From Archilochus colubris (taxonomy: Eukaryota > Chordata > Aves > Apodiformes > Trochilidae), in NCBI GenBank assembly GCA_023079485.1, contig CM041107.1:6530657-6594656 (forward strand): a stretch of 64,000 nucleotides of DNA, read 5' to 3'. Position numbers and translations under genes: made by a program. This document shows positions 47,201 to 59,200 of the stretch, piece after piece; within the stretch, counting starts at the first letter, position 1; each line of letters starts with the position of its first letter. A model generated the notes under the pieces. It saw nothing but the letters and a program-made list of their open reading frames with translations. It was not told where the DNA came from and searched no databases.

Positions 47201-50200
47201 CACCTCAGCCCCAAGCAGAGCTGGAGAATTTGGGGTTCTTTCTCCTGGTCAGTGCATGGGAATGGTGTTGAGAAGCAGTGTCAGGGCGCACATGTCCCCG
47301 AGGTGCCAGTTGAGGGTGGCTGCCAGGGGACTTTTCTCCCGTCAGCGTTGTGTGCTCTCAGAACCACCCATACAGCACAAAAACGAGTATCAACATGAAG
47401 GATCAGAGTCCAGTTCTGGGAAGGGGTCACAGAGTCACTTCTGTGCCCCAGGAGCCTCACCTGGGGATCCCCAGCAGATCCCAGTGGCTGTGGCATGCCT
47501 GTGTCTTCCCAGTTGGGGACCTCTTTGTGCAGTGTCACCCCTCAGGGTGGCATCTCGGATGTATTGTCCTCTGGGGCAGTATCACCCTATGTTTTTTCGA
47601 AGCTTCTGTGGGCTTTTGGGAGGTGCTAGTCCTGTGCAGCTGGTGGGGCCCTGGCATCCTCCACCCCCTCAGGCAGATCCCAGCAGAGCAGAGACTTGCT
47701 GGCTCTGCTGGTGAAACCCTCGCAGCCCCGGGGCTGGGTGTCCTGTTCTGCTTGTTGGGTCAGGTCTCTTCTCCCTGATGCTCCTCAGATACCTCAAGAT
47801 GATGATAAATGGTACCAGTTCATGCTGAAGCAGATTTTTCTCACTCTGCTGGCCTGAGGGCACTGAATAAATTTGAGCACGTGCCCCATTCCAGGGTGGA
47901 TGAGCTGCTTCCAGCCCCTCCTCTCCTCCCCAAACCCTTGATAGAGACATTTTGCCAGAGGCTTCCCAGAGCTTGTTTCTCTGCTTGGATGAAGCAGCTT
48001 TTTCCTTTGAAGTGTGATGGCCTGGTGACAGTGGCTTTGCTGGGACATCTTACCCTAGATGTTCCTGCAAGGGATTGTGGGGCCCCATTGGGAGCAGAGA
48101 TATCCCTGTGAAGAGGCCACTGAGGGAGAAGAGCCCAAAAGACGTGACAGCTTGTAGGAAAGTGGCTGCAAGGAGGGCAGGAGCCCTGGTCTGCATCCAC
48201 TGGAATCACCAAGGCCTGGTGATCACCAAGCTCTGGGTGCTGCAGGCATCTCCATGGGGTTAAGGGACTGCAGATGCATTTAAACCACCCTTGGAACCAG
48301 GAGGGAGCAGCTCTGGGACTGTCTGGGACCAGAGTCTGCCAGGAGGGAGGGTTTTGGTGGGTGCTGGACCCCCAGCCAGGGCAGCTCTGGGGTTTTGGAG
48401 GTTTTTTTTTAGGGCTGATTGATCAGCAGCTTGGTTTAGAACCCAGGAGAGAGTTAATAAAGCTCGGCTGTCCTCTTCTAACCATGCTCTGTGGTCTGTA
48501 GCTGTTAAATTATGCACCAGTGCTTGGGGTTTCAGGGATGAGGCACTTCTCCATGCGAGCTGAAAGCAAGCAGCTAAGTGCTGGGAAGGCACTTCTAGAT
48601 GGAGAGTGAAAAATCCTGCCTGTCCCCAGCAGGACCACAGCCTGGCCTGGCTGCCCCTTCAGGTGGTGTTGGGGTCTTGTGTGTCTGCTGCCCTCCAGGG
48701 TGTTTGAAGCGTCCCTGGGGACAGGGGACAGGGTGAGCTGTGACCCTGTGTCTTCTCTTTCAGGTGAAACTGGTGAACATCCGTAACGATGACATTACAG
48801 ATGGCAATCCCAAGCTCACCCTGGGGCTCATCTGGACCATCATCCTCCACTTCCAGGTAGGTCATGAGAAGATTTTGCTGAAGGCCACATGGAGGGTGGT
48901 GGGACCGCATTGTCCTCTCGGGGCCCCAGTGGCTGTGTGGGTGTGTGTATGTTTGGTGGCTGCATGTGGAGCAGTCTGGAGGACTGGCCACACGTTGCAG
49001 TGTCCTAGAGACCTGTGTGGGAGAACAGCAACACCCTTTGCTCAGCATTTACATAATTAAAGCACTAATGATGGGGTTGTGTGCCGTGACCTCCCTGGTT
49101 GGCACCGGGCTTGTTGGCTGGTGGCTGTTTGCTCAGCTGAATCTTTGGAGGAGAAGAACAAGTTTGGAGGGGCCCGTGTGGGGCTGTTATCCTGAGGTGC
49201 TCCCAGCCCTTTGGGTGGTTGGTGCAGCCATGGGATCTTTTTTGGAGATGGAAAATGTTGGCTCTGTGACAGTGGTTCAAGACACAGGGCTGGGAGAAGC
49301 TGTGACCCAGCTGGGGGACACTCAGGGCCATCTCTGGCAATCATCTTCTATAGATGCTCGTGCAAAATGGGGTCTGGGGTCTTTAAGAGCCTCAAACTAT
49401 CTGATTGTAGCTTTTGGGGGAACTGTGCTGACACATGGGGCTTGCTTGGTGGTGCTTGTTAGTGATGTGGCATTCACTCTAGGCCCTTCTGCATCCAGGC
49501 TTTGTGCTGGCATCTCTCAGAGGACTCTGGTGCTGGCCAGGAGACCTCTTAAGGCAGTGTTTCATTTTTGGAGGATGAGTGGGCAATGCCTCAGGGAGCT
49601 GTCACTTCACCTGGGCCACACATCATTCCCTGTGCCACAAACAAGCTGACCCCATGCACTGGGCAAGGCCCTCCTGACCTGTATCTCTCAGGAAGAGGCT
49701 TTTGGGAGGAGGATGGGGATAAATGGGATGTAAAGCTGCTGCTGAGGCGCTCAGCAGGGTTTTGGCCCTGGAAGCAGCCTGGGTCAAGCAGGGTCTGGAT
49801 GTTGATGAGTCACTGTCAGCTCTGGTAGGGCCATGGCTGGTGGCATCCTGTCCCTGCTGTCCTTGAGGTGGCCTTGCCCTGATGCAGGAGACCAGAGAGG
49901 GGATCAAGGAGGAGCTCTTGGACTCCCAGCTGGGAGGGGACACTGCCACCCTGCCCTGGGGGACAGGGTTGGATGACAAGGGGGCCCCACAGGAGCAGGG
50001 CTGGTGCTGGCCAGCCTGCGTGTCCCCTCCCCGCCTGCGCTAAAGGGATTTTTTCTGGGGTTGTAGCTCCATTGTGAACCTCTTAATCTCCTGCTGCTGC
50101 TGCCCGGGGGCAGGCGGCTGGGAGAGCTGGGCGGAGGGGCTCGGGGTGGGCTGGTACCCCCTGCTCCCTGTTTTCTGTCTTGTCCCTGCTTTTGGTGTGT

Positions 50201-53200
50201 TTTATCCTTCTCTGGTCCCCCTGAGCTGGCAAGAAAAGGCAGGATGCTGCGTGTTCCTCACCCCCCCCGCCCTCGGCGGCTATGGGGGCAGGACGTGGGG
50301 CAATGGGGCCAGGATGTGGGGCAATGGGGGCAAGTTGTGGGTCTGGCAGCATCAGCATTGGTTGCTGTCGTCTTTGGGACCCCACGACTGCAGCTTCCCG
50401 GAGCCATGCCAGCTCCCTGGGGCACCTTGGGCTGACCCTCCCTGTGTCGCCAGCGGGGAGAGCTGGACAGGAGGTTGGGCACATGGGCCACTCTGGACTT
50501 TTAGCATTAAGAATTTAGGAGCAAACCTCCCGAATCAGAGAGAACCATCCCTACAGGAGCCGGTGTGGCGGCTCCCAGCCCCACTGGCGTGTCTGCGGAG
50601 CCGCTCTGACTCCTCCCTGCTTTTTTTTTTTTCCCATTCTTTTCCCACCCCTTCCTTTATCTTACCTTTTGCCAACCTTCCCTGGGTTTTCTGGTTTTTA
50701 ATCCATCCTTCCTCCTCAGCCTCTCCCGTTTTCCCCCCCTGATTCCTGCTCCCTGTTTGTGTTGGCGAGGGCCGTGCTCCAATTACCTCATATTTGGAGA
50801 GAAGGATGCCGCAGCCAATCCCTGCTCCCTCTGCTTTTAGGTCAAGTGATTTCTGAACTGCAGTGAGATGCTTTGAATTTGTCTTCTCCCAGCGCCCAGG
50901 CTGTAAGATGGCTGTCTGGAGCGTCGGCGGTGACGGAGGGGCTGGCAAGGGGAGGGAAAGGCAATCAGGGACAGTCCCTGGCACGGCGTAGGGTGGGTGT
51001 TGGATTCCCATGAAGCCCAGCTTGGGATTTATTCGGAAGCCGGCGACTCACATTGCAGCCCTCCCGCCGGCGTTCTGGAGGAGATGGGGAATTCTCTGGG
51101 CTGTGTTAAAGAGCCGAAGGAAAAAGCTGCGGGCAAGGCACCCCTGTCTCCCAAAAAAAGAGTCCGCTTTAAACGCAAGTGGAGAGGGAAGAGGAAAGCC
51201 ATGCCAGAGGCAGCCCCGCAGGAGGAGCTGCCAGCCCTGGGTGAGGATGAGGAGGTGCTGAAGAAGTCAGAGGCAGCCTCTGGGCAGGAGGGAGGAGAGG
51301 ACCCCGCCGGGAGCCGGCATGGCGCTGAAGACCCCAACCCATTGGCTCTGCCCCCCGGGCTCATCGTGCAGGTGAAGCAGCGTTTCCAAGGGGAGGTGCA
51401 GAAAGCTCGGCTGGTGCTGGAGCCACGGCGGGTGGCTGCTGCGGGCAGGGCTGCCCTGGAGGAAGGCACCACCGTCATTGCCCGCCTGCTGGACAACCCA
51501 GCTGAGAGGGACTGCGAGAAGGCGGTGAGCCGGCTGGTCCAGCTGCAGAGGAGCGGGACCGGCTGCTGCCGAGCCGTGCTGCTGCCCCTGCACGGGAGGG
51601 ACACTGATGGCCCTGCCCAGCCCATCCTGTTCCCGGCCAGTGAGCTGTGGAAGAGCCAGGAGCTGGGGACTGGCAGCTCCCTGGATGCCTGGAGAAAAGG
51701 AGGCAGCAATGACCCCACCTCCAGCATCGCCTGGACCTGCTCCTCTGCGGCAGAGGCGGGCACCATTTCGGAGCTGTCTACGCCATCCCCCATGGTGGAT
51801 CAGCTGGAAAACCCCGGTGTGGGGAGAACCTCAGGGCTGTCATCATCGCGGGCCAGGGAGGGAGATGGGCACGGACTGCTAGCCTCTTGTAGCCCGTCCT
51901 CCATCAGCGCTGCCCACAGCTCCTCAGGGTACGGCAGCGACCCGGCACGCCGGCCAGCCAAGGGCAATGGAGCTGGGAGGACCACGGCATCTCCCTCTGA
52001 AGGTGGCCACAGGCTCACTGCAGAGGGCCAGGCATGGAGGGGGAGCTCGGGGACAGCTGGAGGAATGGTCAGTGTCTATGTGCATCCTCGCCCCCTTTTT
52101 GGAGCGGGGTGGGAGAAGCTGGTTTAGTGAACCCCAGGTGCTGGAGGTCCCTGGGGATGGTCACCTTGGCGAGGTACAACCTTCTGCTGAGTGTGGGCAG
52201 GAGGACTCTGGTGCTGAAAACTCCTGAAGCCTTTTCCTCTCTGAGCATCCCAGGAGGACTGGACCTGTCCTGTCCTCTGCTCCAGGCACAGGTGACCAGA
52301 GAGCAGCTGGGTGTGACTGATGCTGTTGCTTTTGCTGTTTGCAGCACGCTTGCTGTCAACGGTGACACATGTGGCCCAGGTGTGAGTTTGGGGTGTCTCC
52401 TCCCTGCTCTTAGATCCCAAATGGGTGGCAGTTGGGGGACATGGAGATGCAGGGGCTCTGCCTGTTCCCAGGGGGCTCTGAGAGGAAGTGGAGAGGATTA
52501 TGATGGGCTTTGGAGCCCCTCATTGCTGTTTGGAGGTCACTTTTTGGGGGTGACAAGGCAGGCTGAAGGCACCTGTGGGTTTGGCCAAGTTCTGCACACC
52601 CCAGGACAAGCCTGTGGGTGGAGAGGCAGGAAGGGAGCTGTGGCCCCCCCCGATCTTTTCTGGGGTTGGACCAGTGTCATAGCCACCACCTGGACTTTGG
52701 CGTTGTGCCACCGGTTGCTTGATGCTTGAAGGTTGGAGCTGGAGCTGGAAGGGTTTGGAAGGGACTGGCCCCAAGTTCCACAGATTTCCCCTCTCTTCTT
52801 GCTGGTGCCTCCCTAAATCTTTGTCCTGACACAGACATGTGAAGAAAGGAGGGTGGAGCTGGTGCTGCATCCTGCACCTCCAGCAGCAGCATCTCTAAGA
52901 GGGTCTCCTGCAAGGACACCCTCAGGGAGATGCCCAGTGGTCAGAGAACCACAGTGCCATGTGAACGATTAAAAGGAATTGTCTAAGCTGGGGGACACGA
53001 GGAGCTCCCTGATGGGCAGTGGCACTGGGGAGCTCAGGTGGGGGCATTGCCCATGGGTAGATTTGCAAAAGGTTTCATCCTGCTCTGAATTAAGAGCTGC
53101 TGGGTGATCAGTAAGGGGGTGCTGGGCAGGCTGGAGGTTTGTGGGTCCCATGCTGCAAATGTCCCATCCCACTGCTTGCCTGGCCACCGCCCTCCCCCTG

Positions 53201-56200
53201 GCTCTGCCTCTGGGTGCCGCTGTCCTTAAGGAAACCCATCTGTGGGGCTGGAGGAGTTAAAGGCAGTGCCGGTGGTGTGGCAGCAGCTGACAAAGAGCAG
53301 TTTTGTGTGTGATGAGCGTGTCAGGCTGGGGTGAGGGAGGTGAGCTGCAGCATACCAATTACACCCAATCCTCTCGCCGGGCTGTGCCATGCCGACAGCA
53401 TCCTCTGTCCTCCCCGCCGGCGGGAGTGGCCACATGGCTCTGGTCCCGCAGGTCTTGCCTGCTGCCTGGCTGGCAGCTGGGACCTCTGTAACACCAGAGC
53501 CCAGCTGGGTGGATTTCATGGGGGAATAAAGCAACTGGGTGTTTCCGTGGCGGGTGGGGCTGGGTGCTGGCACACCTTCTCCCTTCGCTGCCGGCAGGAG
53601 GGATCCAGGGAGCAGCCAGCCCGCCTTGCCTTGCAGGGCTCATATCCCCCCTCCTTTCCCCCTTTTGTCTGCTCTTTAATTAAGGGGAGGTAATTGGACT
53701 AATTGGGGAGCTGGGGGAGAATGGGGGAGGCGGCAGCCCTGCCAGTCAGTGGGGACACGTGTGTTTCATCACGTGCCAGTCTGGGATTTGCAGCCAGCCC
53801 CGTGTGTCTGCTGGAGAGGGGTCTGGGACTGGGGGGCCCTTTTGCTGGGGAAGTGGGTCACAGCACCCCTGGCACGGCAAAGCAGAGAGGGACACAACAG
53901 CCTTCTCCCCATCCTTCCCTTTGGCCAGGGATGGAGCCGGTGGTCCCTCTCCCAGCAGATCACCTGGATGCATATGATCTGCCCCAGCGCTGTTTCCCAG
54001 TTTTCAACTCGGTATTTTTTTATGTGATGCTCCAAGTGGAGTATCCCCCACCATGCCAGCAACCCTGGTGAGGGATGGCATCAGTGGTCACCTCTTGGGT
54101 GCTCCCTCCTCTTGGTGGATGCTGCTGGATGGAGCCAACCTTTCAGACATGAGCCAAGGGTGTCCAAGTATGCTGGGGCTCCTCATGGTGGGTGCCATCC
54201 TCTGCCTGTCATGGTAGCCACCTGTTTCCTCCTGCCCATCCTCGTAGCAGCCAGATTTTGGACAAGCTGACAGCAACTGGATGTGTCTTGTGTCATCCCT
54301 CATGCCTCTGTGGTTTCGCTGATTCCTTACAGATCTCTGACATCTACATCAGTGGGGAGTCAGGGGATATGTCAGCCAAGGAGAAGCTGCTCCTGTGGAC
54401 ACAGAAGGTGACAGCGGGTTACATCGGTGTCAAATGCACCAACTTCTCCTCATGCTGGAGTGATGGGAAGATGTTCAATGCACTCATCCACAGATACAGG
54501 TAGGCAGGAGGAAGCAGTGGAGAACATCATCTGTGTGGGAGGAAGGGCTGGGGGCCCCTGCCTGCTGTTGTGGTTGGTGGTGGCAGGAAGTGCTCAGAGA
54601 TATAGGCAAAGCTCACAGGGAGCAAAGGAAATCATCAATTTTGACCTGGAAGTCATCCCTTCCTCCAGCTGGCTCGGGGGTAGGTGCTTGGAAGGGGCAA
54701 TAGATGCATCAGGGTGCAAGAAAGAACGCTCTGCCCCGGGCACCTTGTGATGTTTGCCAAAATTCTGACTCTGGCATGTGTCTTACAGGCCAGATCTGGT
54801 GGATATGGAGAGGGTGCAGATCCAGAGTAACCGGGAGAACCTGGAGCAGGCCTTTGAGATTGCTGAGCGGCTGGGAGTGACACGGCTCCTGGATGCTGAA
54901 GGTGGGTGGCCAGGGCAAGGGACTGCTCTAGGGTGATGGCCACCACTCTGTCTGCTCCTGTTCTTCACTGACTCTCTGCTTCTCCCTTGTCAGATGTGGA
55001 CGTCCCCTCTCCAGATGAGAAATCAGTGATAACTTATGTGTCTTCTATCTACGATGCCTTTCCCAAAGTCCCCGAGGGAGGAGAAGGGATTAGTGCCATC
55101 GTAAGCATCGCTGCGGGTTGGGAGGCTGGGACAGGCAGCTGGGACGCAGCTGGTTGTTGTGGGAAGGGTTTGACAGATCCTCATCCATCGTAGCAGATAG
55201 ACAAAGGATGAATGAGGTGTGGGGAGAGGAAGAAGCTTCCCAATTAGTGTGTCTGCCCTGTGACACACTGGTGTGTCTGGAAAGCCACAATGTTCTCCAG
55301 GTTGGTCAAGCATTGGAACAGGCTTCCTGGGGAAGTGGTGGAGTCACCATCCCTGGAAGTGTTCAAAAAAACTTGTAGATGTGGCACTTAAGGACATGAT
55401 TGAATTGGTATTGTGGTGTTGAGTCGATGGTTGGACTTGGTGATCTTAGAGCTCTTTTCCAACCTTAATAATTCTGTCATTATACTCTGGGTTTTGAGCT
55501 TGTGGAAAAGCTGAACTGGTTTCCAGGCAGCAGCTTTCAAGGAGAATACTCTTCCTTCTTCTTCTTCCTGGGATGGCATCACAGCAGGGAGACACAGGGA
55601 GGTCCAACCCATAGCTGTTATGGTGCACCTCAATTCCCTCCAGACTCTGTCTCTCCCCCATGGGGACCTGCCCTCCAGTGGTGCTCTGCAAGGATGCTCT
55701 TGCCTTGCAGGAGGTGGATTCGAGGTGGCTGGAGTACCAGAGCCGGGTGGAGTCCCTCATCTCATGGATCAAGCAGCACATAATACTCATGTCAGACAAA
55801 TCTTTTCCCCAGAACCCTGTAGAGTTAAAGGTAGGTCCTGGATGAGGCCATCTGCAGTGTCCCATGTGCTCAGTGCCGAGAGCTAGGTGGTGGCACTCCC
55901 CAGGGTGGTTTCTGATGAACTTTTATTATCCCAGGCACTTTATAACCAATACATACACTTCAAAGAAACTGAAATCCCAACGAAAGAGCAGGAAAAAGGA
56001 CAGATAGAGGAGCTCTACAAATTGTTAGAGGTGAGTATCAGCATGGGGACCTGGAGGCTTCTAGCTGGGGGTGTTGTGCTTGTCACAAAACCGAAGTGTG
56101 CTCCAGATTTATTCTGGAATGGAGAAGTGGAAATAACCCTCAGGGTAAAAGAAGTGGCAAGGAGCACACTGTAGGAGTGGAGGCAGAGCTGTAGCCCCAC

Positions 56201-59200
56201 TTTCCTTGCTGGAGTTTCTCTTTCTACCCAGCTGGAGGAGAAGGTAGGCCATGCCATCCTGTTGGTGTTTTTCACAGGTCTGGATTGAATTTGGACGCAT
56301 CAAGTTGCCCCATGGCTACCACCCCAACAACGTGGAGGAGGAGTGGGGCAAGCTCATCATCGAGATGCTGGAGCGTGAGAAGCTCCTGCGGCCAGCAGTG
56401 GAGAGGTGAGTGGGGGGGATGTCCCCTGCTCCCCTGCCCAGGGCTGGACAGCCCAAAGCCCCTCTCTCATCATTCCTATTTCTTCTCTCTTACCAGGCTG
56501 GAATTGCTGCTACAAATCGCTAACAAAATCCAGAATGGTGCTCTGAGCTGTGAAGAAAAACTCACTTTGGCCAAGAACACACTGCAGGCTGTGAGTCCCA
56601 GGGGTTATTTTCCCCCCTCCTGATGTTTTCATTTGTTTTCTTTTGTTTGTTTTCTTGCCTTTTCTTTTATGCCCCACTCTGCCCCTCTCTTCTGTGTGGG
56701 TCAATGAGTTCCCCTGGACAATTTTGGACCTCTGCTGACATTGAGCCCATCCTGGGAGGGCTACAGGGGCAGTGAGGGTCACATGGTGATCTACAGCATG
56801 AGGACCTTGGGAACAGAGAGGCCCTGCCCCGCTGCCATGGGGATGCAGCTAGAGAGGCTGGACATCTGTGGAGCTGCTGGCTTGGAGGAGAGTTGCAGTT
56901 CTGGGGAAGATGGTTGAGTAATGGAGCTTAAAACCCCCCAGATTGGTTTTATTTGTCTAACAGAGTGGCAGAAAGGGCTCGGGTGCGGAGTGGGAGGAGG
57001 TTGTTGGAGAGGGGTGTTTTGTTCTGGGAGACAGTAGGATTGGGATCTGGAATGATTAAACCCAAGCAAGAAATGAGATGCACTTTTAAGTGACTGTCCA
57101 TGGGAGGCCAAGTGTCACAAGAAGCTTTCAGTTCATCTGCAGGAGCTTTTCTGAAGGAGATGTCCTGGATGTGGTGGGAGCGATGAACTGATGTTCCTCT
57201 GCTCAGATCGAGCTTGAGAATTAAAAGATCTTTTTGCTCTTAAAGGCAGTGCTGAGCTGCCATCCCCTTCTCTCTGCCCACCTGCCTGGGCTGAGGGGAC
57301 CTAGCCCTCAGTGTCCTCTCTCTCTGCAGGATGCTGCTCACCTGGAGTCAGGTCAGCCTGTGCAGTATGAAGCTGATGTGGTCATGTACCTGCAAGAGTG
57401 TGAGGGGCTCATCCGCCAGCTCCAGGTGGATGTGCAGATCCTTCGGGATGAGAATTACTACCAGCTGGAAGAGCTGGTCTTCAGGTGAGAGGGGTCAGGT
57501 CCAAGATGGTGTAGGGATGGAGAAGGGTGGTCAAGGGGGCTCCTCTGCTCTCTTCTAGGGAAGGAGGGGAGTGTGTCCATCTTCTCACCCATGCCTTGCT
57601 TGCTCCTCCAGGATCATGCGGCTGCAGGATGAGTTGGTGACACTGAGGCTGGAATGCACCAACTTGTACAGGAAAGGCCACTTCTCCACCCTGGAGCTCG
57701 TGCCCACTTCCACGCTGAGCACAACGCACCTGAAGAGCGAGTCCCTGACAAAAGGGCTTCACACCTCCTCTGCCTCCTGGTTCCGAAAGCCCATGACCAG
57801 GGCAGAGCTGGTGGCCATCTCCTCTTCTGAAGATGAAGGCAGCCTCCGGTTTGTCTATGAGCTGCTGGCCTGGGTGGAGGAAATGCAGGTGGGTGCTGGC
57901 TCCTTGCACCTTGCTCCACTCACACCAAGGGCAAGGAAAAAGCTTTTTATCTGTGAATAGTTGTTTTGATGGTTCAAAGTTTCTGGAGAGCACTAACACT
58001 TTTGGCTTGAGTTGTTTGGGTTTTTTTTCTCGGGATTCTGCTGGTTAGTGGGTATCAGATCCTTTCAAAGCTGTGCAGGTGTGTAGCTTGTGTAGGCTGT
58101 CCAAGAAATCTTTCAGTTTTGGAGCTTGAGGACCTTCTACCAGGACTGGTGTGGGGTTTGTTCCCTCTTGAGCAACCTAGCAGGTTTCCTTGCCCTTTTG
58201 AGATGTGCTCCTGCAGGTGGGGAGGGCTGACTTGGACCTCTTGGCCTGTTTCAGATGAGACTGGAGCGGGCAGAGTGGGGGAGTGATCTGCTAAGTGTGG
58301 AAACCCAGCTGGAGACCCAGCAGCACATCCATACCAGTGTGGAGGACCTGGGTTCCAGTGTGAAGGAGGCCAGGATGTATGAGGTATGGTGACACGGGCT
58401 GGGTGACACAATGATGGGCAAGTGAGGACGTTGGGATCAATGCTCTTGGGGGTAAAGGTGCCTGGGACTGAGGTATTTTTTTTAAGGATGAAGCTTCTGA
58501 ATTGAAGCTGGGCTGATGGAAGAGGCTGCTGCCTTGAGCCATCCTCTCCACCTCCTCTTGCTGACAGAGAGCTGGGGAGAAGGTTTTGGAGATGGGGTTT
58601 CCAATGATGCTGTCCTGTGTTGGGTATCAGTGGTGTTTTTCATCCTGCAGGGTAAAATGTCTCAGAATTTCCGTGCCAGCTACACAGAGACACTGGGCAA
58701 GCTGGAGACACAGTACTGCAAGCTTCTGGTGAGCAGTGGGCTTACAGTGGGCTGTGGGGTCCATCCCTGCTCCAAGCCTGGTGAGGGGGTAAGGAACTGG
58801 TCAACTTTAGAGCAGGGAAGAGGAATCACACTCTGTTGTGTTCAGGAAACCTCGAGCTTCCGACTGAGGCATCTCCAGAGCTTGCATGGGTTTGTGTCTC
58901 GGGCCACTGCTGAGCTGATTTGGCTGAATGAGAAAGAGGAGGAGGAACTGGCCTATGACTGGAGTGACAACAACCCAAACATTGCAGCCAAGAAAAATTA
59001 CTTCTCAGTGAGTGACCCTGGATTAAGGGCTGGCAGGATGGGTGGTTTCTTGGTTGCACTACTGCTGCTTTTGATCTGCTTGGAGACCTCCAGCTACCAA
59101 CAGACCTGAAGTCTCCAGAAGCTGAATGCTCTCTCCCATGTCACTGAACACAAGCTGATGAAAGAGCAATTCCTAGAGCAAAAAAGTGTTGGTTCAGTTG

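Noticed and set aside
53931..54071. [16 protein letters not shown] open frame before the CH2 exon
   Set aside because: No phase-0 donor within the frame and no conserved pattern.
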